A stretch of DNA of 64,000 nucleotides from Gemmatimonas sp. (GTDB lineage Bacteria; Gemmatimonadota; Gemmatimonadetes; Gemmatimonadales; Gemmatimonadaceae). Below are positions 1 through 9,844 of this stretch, one piece after another. Both the position numbers and the translations under genes were made by a program. A model generated the notes under the pieces. That model was not told the DNA's origin, made no database searches, and saw only the letters and a list, made by a program, of their open reading frames with translations. The stretch is taken from the NCBI RefSeq assembly GCF_027531815.1, contig NZ_JAPZSK010000002.1:496001-560000 (forward strand), written 5' to 3'. How positions within the stretch are numbered: position 1 is the stretch's first letter; each line of letters opens with the position of its first letter.

Positions 1-49
1 GTCGCACGCCGATGCGCTGTTGTCGGGAGGCATGTTGGACATGTTCAAC

Positions 50-571
50 TCAGATGTTGGCGACCAGCACCCCGAGCAGCACGATCACGATCCACGCGGC
101 GAGGCTCACGTAGGCATGACGCCGCAGCAGGAGCCACGGCCCGGTAACCTCCGGGCCTGCGGTAGACATCTCGATCGTGTTGCGGGCGTTCGTGAGCACC
201 TGCCGTTCCACCCGCTGCATGAGCGCACCGTTCAGCACGAGCAGCGCGATGGCGCCCATCTTCAGCCAGAATACCCGTGACGGCCAGAAAGTGCCTAGGT
301 CGGCCGTGCACAGGGCCACGCCGCTCATGACGGTCAGGGCCAGCGCCATGATGACCACGCGGTGGGTGGCGTGCAGGTCGGCCGCCACCGCGAGATAGGC
401 GTCGCTGCTTCCGGGCGTGGCCAGCACGACGCGCCGATCCGCCCCCACGGCAATGCCGCCGCCGATGAACAGGGCCACGACATGCACCGCGATGACGGCC
501 GTGGGCAGCCAGCTGCTGGCCGCGTAGAAGTCGGCCCATGGTTGAAAGGCGGCCGTGAGGAGGTCCTGCAT
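50..571 (-). CDS. Small multi-helix membrane protein, function unknown
   Basis: The 173-residue protein has about four hydrophobic segments, roughly residues 20-45, 65-90, 98-115 and 150-172, and no signal peptide. Histidines sit inside or at the ends of helices (AVIAVHVVAL, LHATHRVVIMAL, RRHAYVSLAAW), a pattern that could bind b-type heme, but I recognise no named family. It starts at ATG 571 and ends in a stop near the left window edge. It follows the 193-residue membrane gene on the same strand with a 31-base gap, so the two probably share a transcript. The 49 bases to its left are too short to assign. Confidence 0.6.
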   Translation of the reverse strand: MQDLLTAAFQPWADFYAASSWLPTAVIAVHVVALFIGGGIAVGADRRVVLATPGSSDAYLAVAADLHATHRVVIMALALTVMSGVALCTADLGTFWPSRVFWLKMGAIALLVLNGALMQRVERQVLTNARNTIEMSTAGPEVTGPWLLLRRHAYVSLAAWIVIVLLGVLVANI

Positions 572-602
572 GGAGGCGGGGTGAGGGGGAAAGAAGGCGC
601 GA

Positions 603-1184
603 TCAGTTGCCCACGAGCATCAGCAGCCAGCTCGCGGTCGATGCGCCCATCGAGCCAAGGGCCACGTTCCGGTGCAGACGGCGCTTCTCGCCGTTTTCTT
701 CCGGCTCGTCGGCCAGGCTGCCCGCGTAGGCGAACCCGCCACTCGCCGCGAGGAACAGCACGCTGTGCACGATGCGCCGCGTGCGTCCGTTCGGATCCTT
801 CCGCCCCTCCCAGAGGTTCCACGTGCCCGTGACCGCGTTCGCGCCGAACAGCAACGCCGTGCCCCCCGCCGCATACGGGTGGATGGTCTCCGCCCATGCC
901 GGCGCGTCGGGGCCCTTCGAGAGCAGCTGGTCGCCCGATACGTACGACACGGCGAAGAGCGGCAGCATGGCCCAGCTGAGCGCGCGGTGAATGGTCACAC
1001 GGCGGGTATAGCCGTCGCTGTACGTTACCGCCTTGCGCGCCCGCCGCTTCACGGTGTCCTGCGGTGCCGAACTCACCAGCGCCACCGGTGAGACCACGGG
1101 GCCAAGCACGACGGCGCGCGGCACGCTGTCGGATGGCACGACCGCGAGCAGCGAAGCAGTCAGGAGCGCCGGGAGAAACGACAT
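603..1184 (-). CDS. Putative four-helix, histidine-bearing secreted/membrane protein
   Basis: The 193-residue protein has an N-terminal signal-like segment (MSFLPALLTASLLAVV), a charged linker and about four hydrophobic helices. Histidines recur near helix ends (TIHRALSWAM, ETIHPYAAGG, RIVHSVLFL, RRLHRNVALG). Four such histidines in a four-helix protein resemble cytochrome b561-like heme ligands; this is an inference, as no family signature is certain. A GAGG ribosome-binding site lies 7 bases before ATG 1184. A minus-strand TACATT hexamer at 1229-1234 could be its promoter element. It heads a two-gene unit with the membrane gene at 50-571 and diverges from tamA. Confidence 0.6.
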   Translation of the reverse strand: MSFLPALLTASLLAVVPSDSVPRAVVLGPVVSPVALVSSAPQDTVKRRARKAVTYSDGYTRRVTIHRALSWAMLPLFAVSYVSGDQLLSKGPDAPAWAETIHPYAAGGTALLFGANAVTGTWNLWEGRKDPNGRTRRIVHSVLFLAASGGFAYAGSLADEPEENGEKRRLHRNVALGSMGASTASWLLMLVGN

Positions 1185-1343
1185 GGGCAGCCTCGAAACG
1201 TTAGGGGGAGGGAGTCGGACTGAGCATCAATGTACCGCCAAGTGGCAATGCGCATGACCTCGCCATCGCGCATCAACACGCTGCATCCCGCCGACCCCAG
1301 GTGCCGCGAACGTTCCCGATGCCCCGTCGATCGCCGGGTTCAT

Positions 1344-1349
1344 TACATT
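1344..1349 (+). promoter_or_regulatory. Putative -10 element TACATT of tamA
   Basis: The hexamer TACATT ends 8 bases before ATG 1358, so initiation about 7 bases downstream would give an almost leaderless tamA mRNA. No convincing -35 is visible. The same TANNTT pattern precedes deoC, speA and the methyltransferase gene in this window. Confidence 0.45.
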
Positions 1350-1357
1350 CGAACACG

Positions 1358-3652
1358 ATGCCCCCACGCTCATTGCCGTTGATCGCCCCCCGCGCCGTCG
1401 CCCGGAAGTCGGACGCGTCGGGCGTGGTGCGTCGGTGGCGGGCTCAAGTGATGTGCGTCACGATCGCGGTCGCCGTGCTGCTCTGTGCCCTGCCGCTCGG
1501 TTCCCCGTTGGCCGCGCAGCGTGCCGTCCGCTGCGGCGATGGCGAACGGGTGAAGGCTGTTGGCTTCGAGGGGAGCCCGGCCTTCGATGGGTTGGCCATG
1601 GCCGCCACAATCGTGACGCACCAACCCGGATTCGCCACCCGGGTGTTGCGCCTGGGCACCGCCCCGTGTCTCGATTCCCTCGAGGTCCGCCGCGACGCCC
1701 TGCGACTGGCCATCCTCCATCGGCAGGCGGGGTGGTTCCAGGCCTCGGTCTCCCCGGTCATCACACGCCGCCCCGATGGGGTGCGGGTACGCTTTGTGGT
1801 TACCCCGGGGCGCGAGGCGCTGCTCGATACCATTCGTGTGCAGGGCATGCCGCAGCCGCTCCCTGGACGGCGGCCCTACGATGCGCCCTTGCTGGCGTTG
1901 CAGGGGCAGCGATTCGACCGCACGCGCGTCGATACCACCGTGTCGAGCGTCGTGGCCCACCTGCGCGACGCCGGCTTCGCACGAGCCGGTATCCCCGCCA
2001 GTCACATCACCATTGACAGCATCAACGCCCGCGTGTCCCTCGATCTCACCTTCGAGGTGGGACGCCGCATGCAGATCGGGCAGGTCCACGTGGAGATTCG
2101 TCCGGTCACCTCCGGACGCCCCCGCGTGGACTCGGCCGATGTCGCGCGCCTCGTGGCCATCGATCCTGGCGATCGCTTTCAGGCCACGGCGCTGCTCGAC
2201 GCACAGCGTGCCCTGTATCGATCGGAAGCCTTCCGTCTGGTCCTCATGGACACGGTCACGCCGGCGACCGGCAAGGACAGCGTCCTCGACCTGCGCATAT
2301 CGGTGGCGGAGGCGCGCACACGCGCCGCTCGCGTGGGACTGGGCTGGGCCACGCAGGACTGCGTCCGCGTGCAGGGGCGCATCAACGATCGCGGCTTTCT
2401 CGGTGTGGGCCGGCGCGTGGAGCTCTCGGCCCGCGCCTCCAAGATCGGCGTGGGCGCCCCAACAGACGTGGCGCCGGCGCTCTGCTCGCAGCCGTTGCGC
2501 GATGATCCGTTCAGCCAGCGCCTCAACTACTACGTAGGGGCCACGCTCACCAATACGCGCCTGTTCGGGCTGCCTCTGGTCCCGCTGGTGTCAGTGTACA
2601 GCGAGCGGCGTGGCGAACCGTTCGCCTTCCTGCGGGAAACGTCGGTGGGAGCATTGGCCGAGGTCTCGCGCCAGTTCTCTGTCCGCACCGCGGGCACCTT
2701 CGGCTTTCAGTACGAGAACGGGAAGACGACTACGGACCCGGTGGTGTCGTGCACCCGGTTCGGCCTCTGCCGTCCTGAGGAGCTGGTGCTGTCCGCCTTC
2801 GGGCGCGGCGTGGGCATCGTGAGTACCTCGGCGTCACACGATCACACCGACGATCTCGCCGACCCATCGCGCGGCTGGCGGGTGCGCGGGGAAGTGCGGC
2901 TTGGCGAAACGGTGTCGGAGCTGGTCTCCACGGTGCGCTTCCAGCGCTTCACCGGCGAGTGGGCCGCGTTCAGCCGGTTGTTCGGGGGCGTGATTGGGGC
3001 GCGGGTACAGGCCGCGGGCGCCTTCGCGCCGGGGGCGGAACTCGTCGATGGTACCCCACTCATTCCGCAACAGGAACGCCTCTTCGTAGGCGGGCAGAAC
3101 TCCGTGCGCGGATACCAGCAGAACCTGCTCGGGGCCGTGGACTACGTGGTGACCTCGGTGCGCCCGGCCGGTGCGAACGGTGACGAGTTTGAGGTCGCGC
3201 CGGGAGCGGGCGGGCGCGCGGTGCCTCGCGGGGGCACGGCCATGCTCGTGGGCAATCTCGAGTGGCGTCGCGGCTTTCGCTTCATCGCCGAGCGGCTCCA
3301 GTTCGCGGCGTTCCTCGATGCCGGCACGTTGTGGGAAACGCGCTCCGACCGCTTTGCGTGGAGTGACCTTCGCTATACCCCGGGGCTGGGTCTCCGGCTG
3401 GTGACGCCGCTCGGCCCCTTCCGGGTGGACATTGGCTATCGCCCCTACGGCATGCGCGCGGGACGGGCGCTCTACTTCTCCCCCAACAGCCAGGAGGGCG
3501 TGGCCGGCATCTTCTGCGCGAGCCCACGAACGCGCGATGCCGCCGGTGACTTCTTGAGCGTCTTCTCCTGTCCGGCCACCTTCAGCCCGCCGCCCTCGCG
3601 CAGCGTGCTCTCGCGGCTCGTCTTTCACTTCGGGCTTGGGCAGGCGTTCTGA
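1358..3652 (+). CDS. tamA: Omp85-family outer-membrane protein, TamA-like
   Basis: The 764-residue protein is predicted to be an outer-membrane beta-barrel insertase/translocase subunit. A hydrophobic export segment (MCVTIAVAVLLCALP, cleavage after LAAQ) lies about 32 residues in. POTRA-like repeats cover roughly residues 60-350 and the C-terminal half is beta-barrel-like. The hallmark Omp85 motif appears as LFVGGQNSVRGYQ, and the chain ends in an aromatic residue (GLGQAF). I chose ATG 1358 because a -10-like TACATT precedes it by 8 bases; ATG 1451 and an upstream 1301 start are alternatives. Its stop overlaps the next start (TGATG), so it is translationally coupled to tamB, the usual TamA/TamB pairing. 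BamA is less likely given that partner. Confidence 0.85.
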   Translation: MPPRSLPLIAPRAVARKSDASGVVRRWRAQVMCVTIAVAVLLCALPLGSPLAAQRAVRCGDGERVKAVGFEGSPAFDGLAMAATIVTHQPGFATRVLRLGTAPCLDSLEVRRDALRLAILHRQAGWFQASVSPVITRRPDGVRVRFVVTPGREALLDTIRVQGMPQPLPGRRPYDAPLLALQGQRFDRTRVDTTVSSVVAHLRDAGFARAGIPASHITIDSINARVSLDLTFEVGRRMQIGQVHVEIRPVTSGRPRVDSADVARLVAIDPGDRFQATALLDAQRALYRSEAFRLVLMDTVTPATGKDSVLDLRISVAEARTRAARVGLGWATQDCVRVQGRINDRGFLGVGRRVELSARASKIGVGAPTDVAPALCSQPLRDDPFSQRLNYYVGATLTNTRLFGLPLVPLVSVYSERRGEPFAFLRETSVGALAEVSRQFSVRTAGTFGFQYENGKTTTDPVVSCTRFGLCRPEELVLSAFGRGVGIVSTSASHDHTDDLADPSRGWRVRGEVRLGETVSELVSTVRFQRFTGEWAAFSRLFGGVIGARVQAAGAFAPGAELVDGTPLIPQQERLFVGGQNSVRGYQQNLLGAVDYVVTSVRPAGANGDEFEVAPGAGGRAVPRGGTAMLVGNLEWRRGFRFIAERLQFAAFLDAGTLWETRSDRFAWSDLRYTPGLGLRLVTPLGPFRVDIGYRPYGMRAGRALYFSPNSQEGVAGIFCASPRTRDAAGDFLSVFSCPATFSPPPSRSVLSRLVFHFGLGQAF

Positions 3653-6600
3653 TGGTGCGCACCATGTCGCCCAGGCAGCGTCGCTTCTGGTGGGTGGTCG
3701 CCATCCTCCTCGGTGCTGGCGCCGGCATGAGTCTGGGATACCTCGTGGCCACGCGCACCGACGCTGGGCGCCAGTGGTTGCTGTCGGCGCTCGTGACGCG
3801 TGCGAACGGCGTCTTCGGCGGCCGCGGGTCCCTGCGCATCGGGAGCCTGCGGGAGATCTCCCCGGGGCGGGTCGTCGCCGAGAACGTATCGCTGGTGGAT
3901 ACCGCCGGCGTGCCGGTGGTCACCGCCGAGCGGGTGATCGGAACGCTCGATGTGCGCGGCCTGCTCGGACGCGCCATTCACATTCGGCAGCTCGCGTTGG
4001 CCGGCGTGGCCATGACGCTGCGTCAGGAAGCCCCGGGGCGGCCGTGGAACATCGCGCACATCATTGCCGGGGACACGGCCACCAAGGTCCCTCACACCGG
4101 CGTCCGGTTCGGCGACGACGTGCGCATCGATTCGCTGCGGATCGAGCGTGGCGTCGTGACCACGCGCGCGCCGTGGGCGCCACACCCGATCTTCACCGGA
4201 GCCGCGCGCGACAGTGTCGTTGCCGTGCGTGACAGTCTGCACGATCTCGAGCGGCTGCCGGATGGGCAGATTTTCGAACGGCGCCGCATTGCGCTGGACG
4301 TGGTGCAGGCGCACGACGTGGTGATTGTCGACGTGCAGAAGCGCCCCGCGTCGCTGCAACTCGATTCACTGCGCGGGGTGCTCTCCGATCCCCCGGTGCC
4401 GGTGCGGCACGCCAGCGGACAGGTCACGTGGACCTCCGACTCCCTGCAGCTCGTGTTGCGTGAGGTGCGCCTCCCCGACTCGCGGGGAACGGCCAGTGGC
4501 TCGGTGGCGTGGAACCGGCCCGGGCCAGTGCGCTTCGATGTGCAGGTGCAGTCCGATGCCGGGCTCGCCGACCTGGCATGGATCTGGGATGCGCTGCCGC
4601 GGGAAGGACGGGGGACCGCGCTCGTGCACATGCGCACGCTGGCCGATGCGTACGACGCCGAGTATCGCTTGCGCCAACTCGACGTGACGAGCGGCGGCTC
4701 GCGGGTGCGCGGAGATATTACGGTGACGGTGCGGCCGGCCGAGCTGCTGCTGCATGATATCGACCTGCAGTTCACGCCCCTGCAGAGCGCGCTGGCGCGA
4801 CGCCTCAGCTACGACGCGCTCCCCGCCAACGTGCGTGGCGTCTTTACGGGGCATCTGCTGGCGCGCGAGGGGGGCGCACTCACGGCCTTCAGGATTGACC
4901 GGCTCGATGCACGCTTCGTGGACGCGGCGGTCCCGGGGAACGAGGCCGTATCGAGTGTGCGACTTGCTGGCATGCTCTCGTTCGGAGCGGCGCCTCGCGC
5001 GTGGGGGCTCACGGTCGCGGATGCCGTGGCCGACCTGCGTACGGTTCGGCTGCTCATGCCAACGATGGAGGCCATCGACGGGGTGGTCCGCGGCCAAGCG
5101 CAGGTGCGCCGTGCCGATCTTACGGCGGCGGACGTGCACGACATGGCACTCACGTGGACCGACGCCGTCGGCCATGTCTCGACGGTGCGCGGCGATGCGC
5201 GGGTGCGCTACGGCGTGGCCACGCCAGAGGTGTACGCCAATCTGGTGCTCGATCCGCTCTCCATGCCGGCACTGGCGCGCGTCGATACCACACTGGCCCT
5301 GCGTTCCCGGCTGGCCGGAACGGTCGCCCTCAACGGCCCGCTCAACGCACTCACCTGGCGTGCCCGCCTGCTGGCGCTCGACGGGGCGGCGGCGCGGCTC
5401 GCACTCGACAGTGCCGGTGTGCCGGTGGGGACGTCGCTCGCGCTCTCGGGCACCGCCATGCTGAACGCGCACGACTGGCAGGGGACTGCCGAAGGCACGC
5501 TGTCGGCGTTCGATGTGCGTGCGTGGATGGGGCGCGAGACGGTGCCGGCTACCGCGCTCGAGGGGTCGGTACGCCTCGCGGGGCGCGGACCGCTCGACTC
5601 ACTCGCGCGCGGGCGCACCGACTCCCTTGCAATCTCGGGTTTCGAGGGCGGCGGTGAGGTCGTGCTAAGCCAACGTGAGGGCCCGGCCCGCCCGGCCTTC
5701 GATCTCGTGGCAAGCGCCTCGCTGGGCCGCGAGCGGCTGGTGGTGGATTCGGCGCTGGCGCGGTCGGGTGGCGTGCTGCTGTCCGCACGCGGCGCCCTGG
5801 CGCGCGATACCCTGCGCGTGGATACGCTGCAGCTGTCGCTGCAGGCCGACTCGCTGCAGGTGGTGCGCGCGCAATTGGAACGGTTCGCCGACATGCTGCA
5901 GCCGGTGGACACCGCCTTGGCGGCGTCGTTGCGCGCCGCGGCCGCCGATACGCTGACCGGCGATGTCTCGCTCTCCGGCTACCTGTACGGGAGCCTTGGC
6001 AAGGCCGACGCGACCGCGGCGCTGGGTGGGCGCGGGGTGCAGATCGGCGCGATTCACGCCGGCCGGGTGTTCGGCTCAGCCCGCGCCACCGACGTGCTGC
6101 GGCGGCCTGCCTTCGAAGCGGTGGCCAGTGTGGACGACGTCACCGGCATCGGGGCGGTGCGCCTGCAGACGGTGACCTTCCGCGTGAACGAGGCGAGTGC
6201 CGACAGCGGGATCATGGTGCTGGATGTGGGCACCGACGATGATGCGCATCTCGTCGTACGCGGTGGCTATGCGGCCGACGCCCGCAGCACCACCGTTCGC
6301 GTGGATTCGCTGCGACTGGCGTACGACAGCGTCTCGTGGCGTTCCGCTCGTGTTGCGCTCTTGCGTCGTGACAGCGTGGGGCTCACGCTCTCGCCCCTCG
6401 AACTGCGTTCGAGTGCTGGCGGGGTGTTGGCCGTCGAGGCCTCCGTGCCAAAGCAGGGGGCGGTGCAGGGTACGCTGCGCGTCGAGCGGTTCCCCTTTGG
6501 CGAAGTCGGCGCACTGCTGGCGGGTACCACCCCGCTGGCAGGGACCATCAGCGGGGGGGCCACATTGGCTGGTGCGCGCATGGAGCCGCTGCTCAGCTGG

Positions 6601-8262
6601 AATCTCGTGGCCGACTCGCTGGGGGTGGACGGGGTGCGGCTGCCACCCATCACCAGCACCGGCAGCTATGCCGACCGACGGCTCGTGGCCCGCGCCGAGC
6701 TGCGCGACACGCTGGGCGGACGTGTGCAGGCGCAGGCCACGCTGCCGGTAGATCTCACCCTCGCGTCGGTCGACACGCGGTTGCTCGCCGATGGTGTGGA
6801 GGGCGAGGTGCGCGTGGACTCACTGCGCTTGCAGGGGCTGCCGCTCACCATCGATGGGGTGAGCCGACTGCGGGGGCTGGTGGCAGGGCGCTTCGCCATT
6901 GGCGGCACCTTCGAGCGACCCACGGCCAATGGTCTCCTCACGCTCTCCGACGCCGGCGCCCGCATCGACGATTTCGGCATCGAACCGGCCGACGGTGCGC
7001 TCATGTTGCGGGCCAATGCCGACTCCCTGGTGCTCGAGCGCTTCCGGCTGCGCAGCGGCCGTGTCAGCGACACGGTGGGGGCCTCGGGGGTGCTGCGCTT
7101 CGCGGCCGGAGAGAGGCCAGCCAGCGTGGACCTCGCGCTCGCCGCCCGCGACTTCGTTGTCTCGCGGCAGAGTGACGGCACCGATCTCGATGTCGGCGGC
7201 GCGCTGCGCCTGTCCGGCCCGCTCAGCCGCCCACAGCTGAGTGGCCGCGTCGTCGTGCCGCGGGCCAACCTTGTTGTGGACCCGCTCGGCGCGCGCACGG
7301 CCCTCGATCTGTCGAGCAACGCCGCGCGCGCCCTGCTGGGTGCCGACGAGGTGCCCGTCGCTGAATCAGCGGCGCAATCACTCGCCAGGCTTGGCGCCTC
7401 CATCACTGTGGCGAACGCGCGCGTGGAGCTGGGGAATGAGGTGTGGGTGCGAACGCCGGAGGCGCGCGTGAATCTCTCCGGAGGCCTCGATGTCACCAAG
7501 AACGGCGATCGGTTGGCGCTCGATGGCGAGATCCGCGCCAACCGCGGGCAGTATCGCCTCGAGCTGGGAGTGGTCAACCGCAGCTTCAGCGTGGACTCCG
7601 GGCGCGTGCGCTTCTTCGGCAACAATGCCATCGCGCCCACCCTCGACATCACCGCCACCAACGTGGTGCGCGTGGCCGGCGGCAGCGAGATCCCCGTGCG
7701 CGTGCACATCGGCGGCAATTACGACAAGCCGGTCCTCACGCTTTCGAGCACCGATCCGCTCTACGCCAGCGCGCCTGAAAGCGAGATCATCTCGCTGCTC
7801 ATCTTCGGCGCGCCCACCTTCGCCCTCGATGGACAGAGCCAGAGCACGGTGCGGGCGGTGACGGGCATTCTGCTGCCCAGCGTGGGCGGATTGGTGGAAG
7901 GCGCGCTGCAACGCTGGCTCCCGGTGAACACGATTCAGGTGAGCACGGGGCGGGGCCAGCAGGATGCGGCAACGACGGGCACCTCGCTCATCGACAATCT
8001 CAATCTCAGCATCAGCGCCGGCAAGCAGTTCGGCGAGCGCACGTTCCTGCGCCTCAACACCGGCATTTGCCGCGGCGTGGGGCAGGCCACGCAGCGCGGT
8101 GCAGGGCTGTGGGGCGGCGTGGCGGCCGAGTACCGCATTGCGCGCAACTGGTGGGGGCAGGTGGGCGTGGACCCCGGTTCAGCTCCCTGCACCCGCCCTG
8201 CGGGTGACGTGTTCCCGCGACTCCAGTTCGGCTTCGATCTGTTCAGAGAGTGGATTTTCTAG
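3652..8262 (+). CDS. tamB: TamB-like translocation/assembly (DUF490) protein
   Basis: The 1536-residue protein is predicted to be an inner-membrane-anchored periplasmic bridge that works with TamA in outer-membrane protein or lipid transport. It has one N-terminal transmembrane anchor (residues about 9-32), then a very long, repetitive beta-rich region (groove-like AsmA/TamB repeats). The C-terminal DUF490-type block includes NLSISAGKQFGERTFLRL and ends GFDLFREWIF, resembling a terminal strand of the TamB domain. Its length is typical of TamB (about 1250-1600). The start codon overlaps the tamA stop. After the stop comes a repeat-rich hairpin region shared with the converging ubiB gene. Confidence 0.88.
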   Translation: MVRTMSPRQRRFWWVVAILLGAGAGMSLGYLVATRTDAGRQWLLSALVTRANGVFGGRGSLRIGSLREISPGRVVAENVSLVDTAGVPVVTAERVIGTLDVRGLLGRAIHIRQLALAGVAMTLRQEAPGRPWNIAHIIAGDTATKVPHTGVRFGDDVRIDSLRIERGVVTTRAPWAPHPIFTGAARDSVVAVRDSLHDLERLPDGQIFERRRIALDVVQAHDVVIVDVQKRPASLQLDSLRGVLSDPPVPVRHASGQVTWTSDSLQLVLREVRLPDSRGTASGSVAWNRPGPVRFDVQVQSDAGLADLAWIWDALPREGRGTALVHMRTLADAYDAEYRLRQLDVTSGGSRVRGDITVTVRPAELLLHDIDLQFTPLQSALARRLSYDALPANVRGVFTGHLLAREGGALTAFRIDRLDARFVDAAVPGNEAVSSVRLAGMLSFGAAPRAWGLTVADAVADLRTVRLLMPTMEAIDGVVRGQAQVRRADLTAADVHDMALTWTDAVGHVSTVRGDARVRYGVATPEVYANLVLDPLSMPALARVDTTLALRSRLAGTVALNGPLNALTWRARLLALDGAAARLALDSAGVPVGTSLALSGTAMLNAHDWQGTAEGTLSAFDVRAWMGRETVPATALEGSVRLAGRGPLDSLARGRTDSLAISGFEGGGEVVLSQREGPARPAFDLVASASLGRERLVVDSALARSGGVLLSARGALARDTLRVDTLQLSLQADSLQVVRAQLERFADMLQPVDTALAASLRAAAADTLTGDVSLSGYLYGSLGKADATAALGGRGVQIGAIHAGRVFGSARATDVLRRPAFEAVASVDDVTGIGAVRLQTVTFRVNEASADSGIMVLDVGTDDDAHLVVRGGYAADARSTTVRVDSLRLAYDSVSWRSARVALLRRDSVGLTLSPLELRSSAGGVLAVEASVPKQGAVQGTLRVERFPFGEVGALLAGTTPLAGTISGGATLAGARMEPLLSWNLVADSLGVDGVRLPPITSTGSYADRRLVARAELRDTLGGRVQAQATLPVDLTLASVDTRLLADGVEGEVRVDSLRLQGLPLTIDGVSRLRGLVAGRFAIGGTFERPTANGLLTLSDAGARIDDFGIEPADGALMLRANADSLVLERFRLRSGRVSDTVGASGVLRFAAGERPASVDLALAARDFVVSRQSDGTDLDVGGALRLSGPLSRPQLSGRVVVPRANLVVDPLGARTALDLSSNAARALLGADEVPVAESAAQSLARLGASITVANARVELGNEVWVRTPEARVNLSGGLDVTKNGDRLALDGEIRANRGQYRLELGVVNRSFSVDSGRVRFFGNNAIAPTLDITATNVVRVAGGSEIPVRVHIGGNYDKPVLTLSSTDPLYASAPESEIISLLIFGAPTFALDGQSQSTVRAVTGILLPSVGGLVEGALQRWLPVNTIQVSTGRGQQDAATTGTSLIDNLNLSISAGKQFGERTFLRLNTGICRGVGQATQRGAGLWGGVAAEYRIARNWWGQVGVDPGSAPCTRPAGDVFPRLQFGFDLFREWIF

Positions 8263-8310
8263 TCAGCCGATCGAAGACGCGTCGCACGGAGGTTCACTCG
8301 CGACGAGAGA

Positions 8311-8400
8311 CTATCACTACGAACTCCCAACTCCCCCGACCCTCGCGCGATTGCCAAACGCGTTCCTCGTTCGGAGTTCAAGTCTTCAGCTTCAAGTCTA
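8311..8400. repeat. ACT/AGT heptad-type repeat with inverted arms at gene end
   Basis: The left arm carries GAACTCCCAACTCCC (8321-8335) and the right arm GGAGTTCAAGTC (8373-8384) plus CTTCAAGTC (8390-8398). GAACTCC at 8321-8327 pairs perfectly with GGAGTTC at 8373-8379. It lies between the convergent tamB and ubiB genes and overlaps the ubiB stop. Similar degenerate repeats lie at 16949-17020 and 29957-30030. It could serve as a bidirectional terminator. Confidence 0.45.
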
Positions 8401-9844
8401 CACGTGTCGATGGCGAAGTCGTTGCGTCCCCCAACGGCCACCACCGCTTGACCACCGTGTAGGCCGTGCCGGCAAGGGCGCCCAGCGTGGCGGCCCACGT
8501 GACCAGGGGCTCGCGCTTGCCGTCATCGCCGAGCAGCGCGGCCAGCAGCTCGCTGCGCAGGCGCAGCATCACCGGTGAGGCCACGCGGATGCTGTTGAAG
8601 TGCCGGTCGTAGCGCGCCCCAATGCCCTCGATGAGCGCCGCCGTCCGCGCGAAGTACACCAGTTCACCCGGCAGAATGATGGGCCAGTTGAACAGCTCGC
8701 GCATGACGCGGTCGGCCACCACTCTGGCACGTTCCACCGTGGCGGTTTCGCTGTAGGCAATGTCCAGCAGCGCCGCCACGAGATCGGTCATCGTTTCCGG
8801 CGACGTGCCGGGCGCCACCATGCCCAGGTCGAAGAAACCCTTGGCCGTACCGGCCGCATCGCGGCGGATCGCCGCGAGGATCGTTTCGAACAGCGCCTTG
8901 CGTGTGTGCACCGGCACGTCGATCACCATGCCGAAGTCCAGCAGCACCAGGCAGCCTTGCCGATCCACGAGCAGGTTCCCCGGGTGCGGGTCGGCATGGA
9001 AGGCACCGTCGCGCAGCATCATGCGCGCGTAGGTCTCGATGAGCGTTTCGGTGAGAACGTCGGCACGCACCTCGCCGCGCGCGATCTGCGCGTCGAGCCG
9101 GTCAATGCGGGTACCGTCGAGATACTCCAGCACGAGCACCTCACGTCGCGTCAAAGCCGTCTCCACACGCGGAATGCGCAGCCGCGGCTCGTCGGCGAAG
9201 CGTTCGCGCATGCGCAGGCACTGCATGGCTTCGCGCTCGAAGTCCATCTCCTCGCGCACGTGGCGGTCGAACTCGTCGAGCACCACGCGGAACCCCAGCA
9301 CGTGCACGTGCGACCAGCGCGCGTACACCGTATCCACGATGGCTCGCGACAGCCGCACGTCGCGGTCCACCACGGGCTCCACCCCCGGCCGCAGCACCTT
9401 CACCACCACGTCACGCCCTTCGTAGCGCGCGCGGTGCACCTGCCCGAGTGATCCGGCCGCAATGGGCGTACGGTCGAGTGCCTGCACGACGTGATCGGGC
9501 GGCGCCCCCCACGACCGGGTCAGGGTGGCCTCGATGTCGCTCCAGGGGACGGGCGGCACACGATCGGTGAGTGTGCCCAGGGCGTGCAGGTAGGGTTCGG
9601 GGATGAGGTCTGCGCGGCTCGCGAAGATCTGCGCCAGCTTCACGAATGTCGGCCCGAGCGCCGCCAGGTCGCGCACGATCGCCGTGGCGCGACGCTCGTG
9701 AAAGGCCGGGCTGCGGGACAGCGGGGCGCCAAACCAGAGCCAGCGCCGACGGTCCCGAAGGAACGACACCACCAGGGGCACCAGTGTGCCGAGGATGAGC
9801 CACAGCCTCGGCAGGTCTCGCCACGGGACCTTACGACTGGTCAT
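8378..9844 (-). CDS. ABC1/AarF/UbiB-family atypical kinase
   Basis: The 488-residue protein is a member of the UbiB/ADCK family, linked to quinone synthesis or lipid homeostasis. Visible landmarks are an N-terminal hydrophobic segment (LWLILGTLVPLVVSFL), a KLAQ motif where most members have KxGQ, the nucleotide loop AAGSLGQVHRA, a lysine in VVVKVLRPGV, catalytic DPHPGNLLV and metal-binding LLDFGMV. A second hydrophobic stretch lies near the C-terminus. I chose ATG 9844 because the upstream in-frame extension reads through the dehydrogenase gene. That start overlaps the dehydrogenase stop by 14 bases, so the two are coupled. Family membership is clear; the substrate is unknown. Confidence 0.85.
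   Translation of the reverse strand: MTSRKVPWRDLPRLWLILGTLVPLVVSFLRDRRRWLWFGAPLSRSPAFHERRATAIVRDLAALGPTFVKLAQIFASRADLIPEPYLHALGTLTDRVPPVPWSDIEATLTRSWGAPPDHVVQALDRTPIAAGSLGQVHRARYEGRDVVVKVLRPGVEPVVDRDVRLSRAIVDTVYARWSHVHVLGFRVVLDEFDRHVREEMDFEREAMQCLRMRERFADEPRLRIPRVETALTRREVLVLEYLDGTRIDRLDAQIARGEVRADVLTETLIETYARMMLRDGAFHADPHPGNLLVDRQGCLVLLDFGMVIDVPVHTRKALFETILAAIRRDAAGTAKGFFDLGMVAPGTSPETMTDLVAALLDIAYSETATVERARVVADRVMRELFNWPIILPGELVYFARTAALIEGIGARYDRHFNSIRVASPVMLRLRSELLAALLGDDGKREPLVTWAATLGALAGTAYTVVKRWWPLGDATTSPSTRVDLKLKT

Noticed and set aside
1-49. Possible gene fragment at the left edge
   Set aside because: Too short to support a call.
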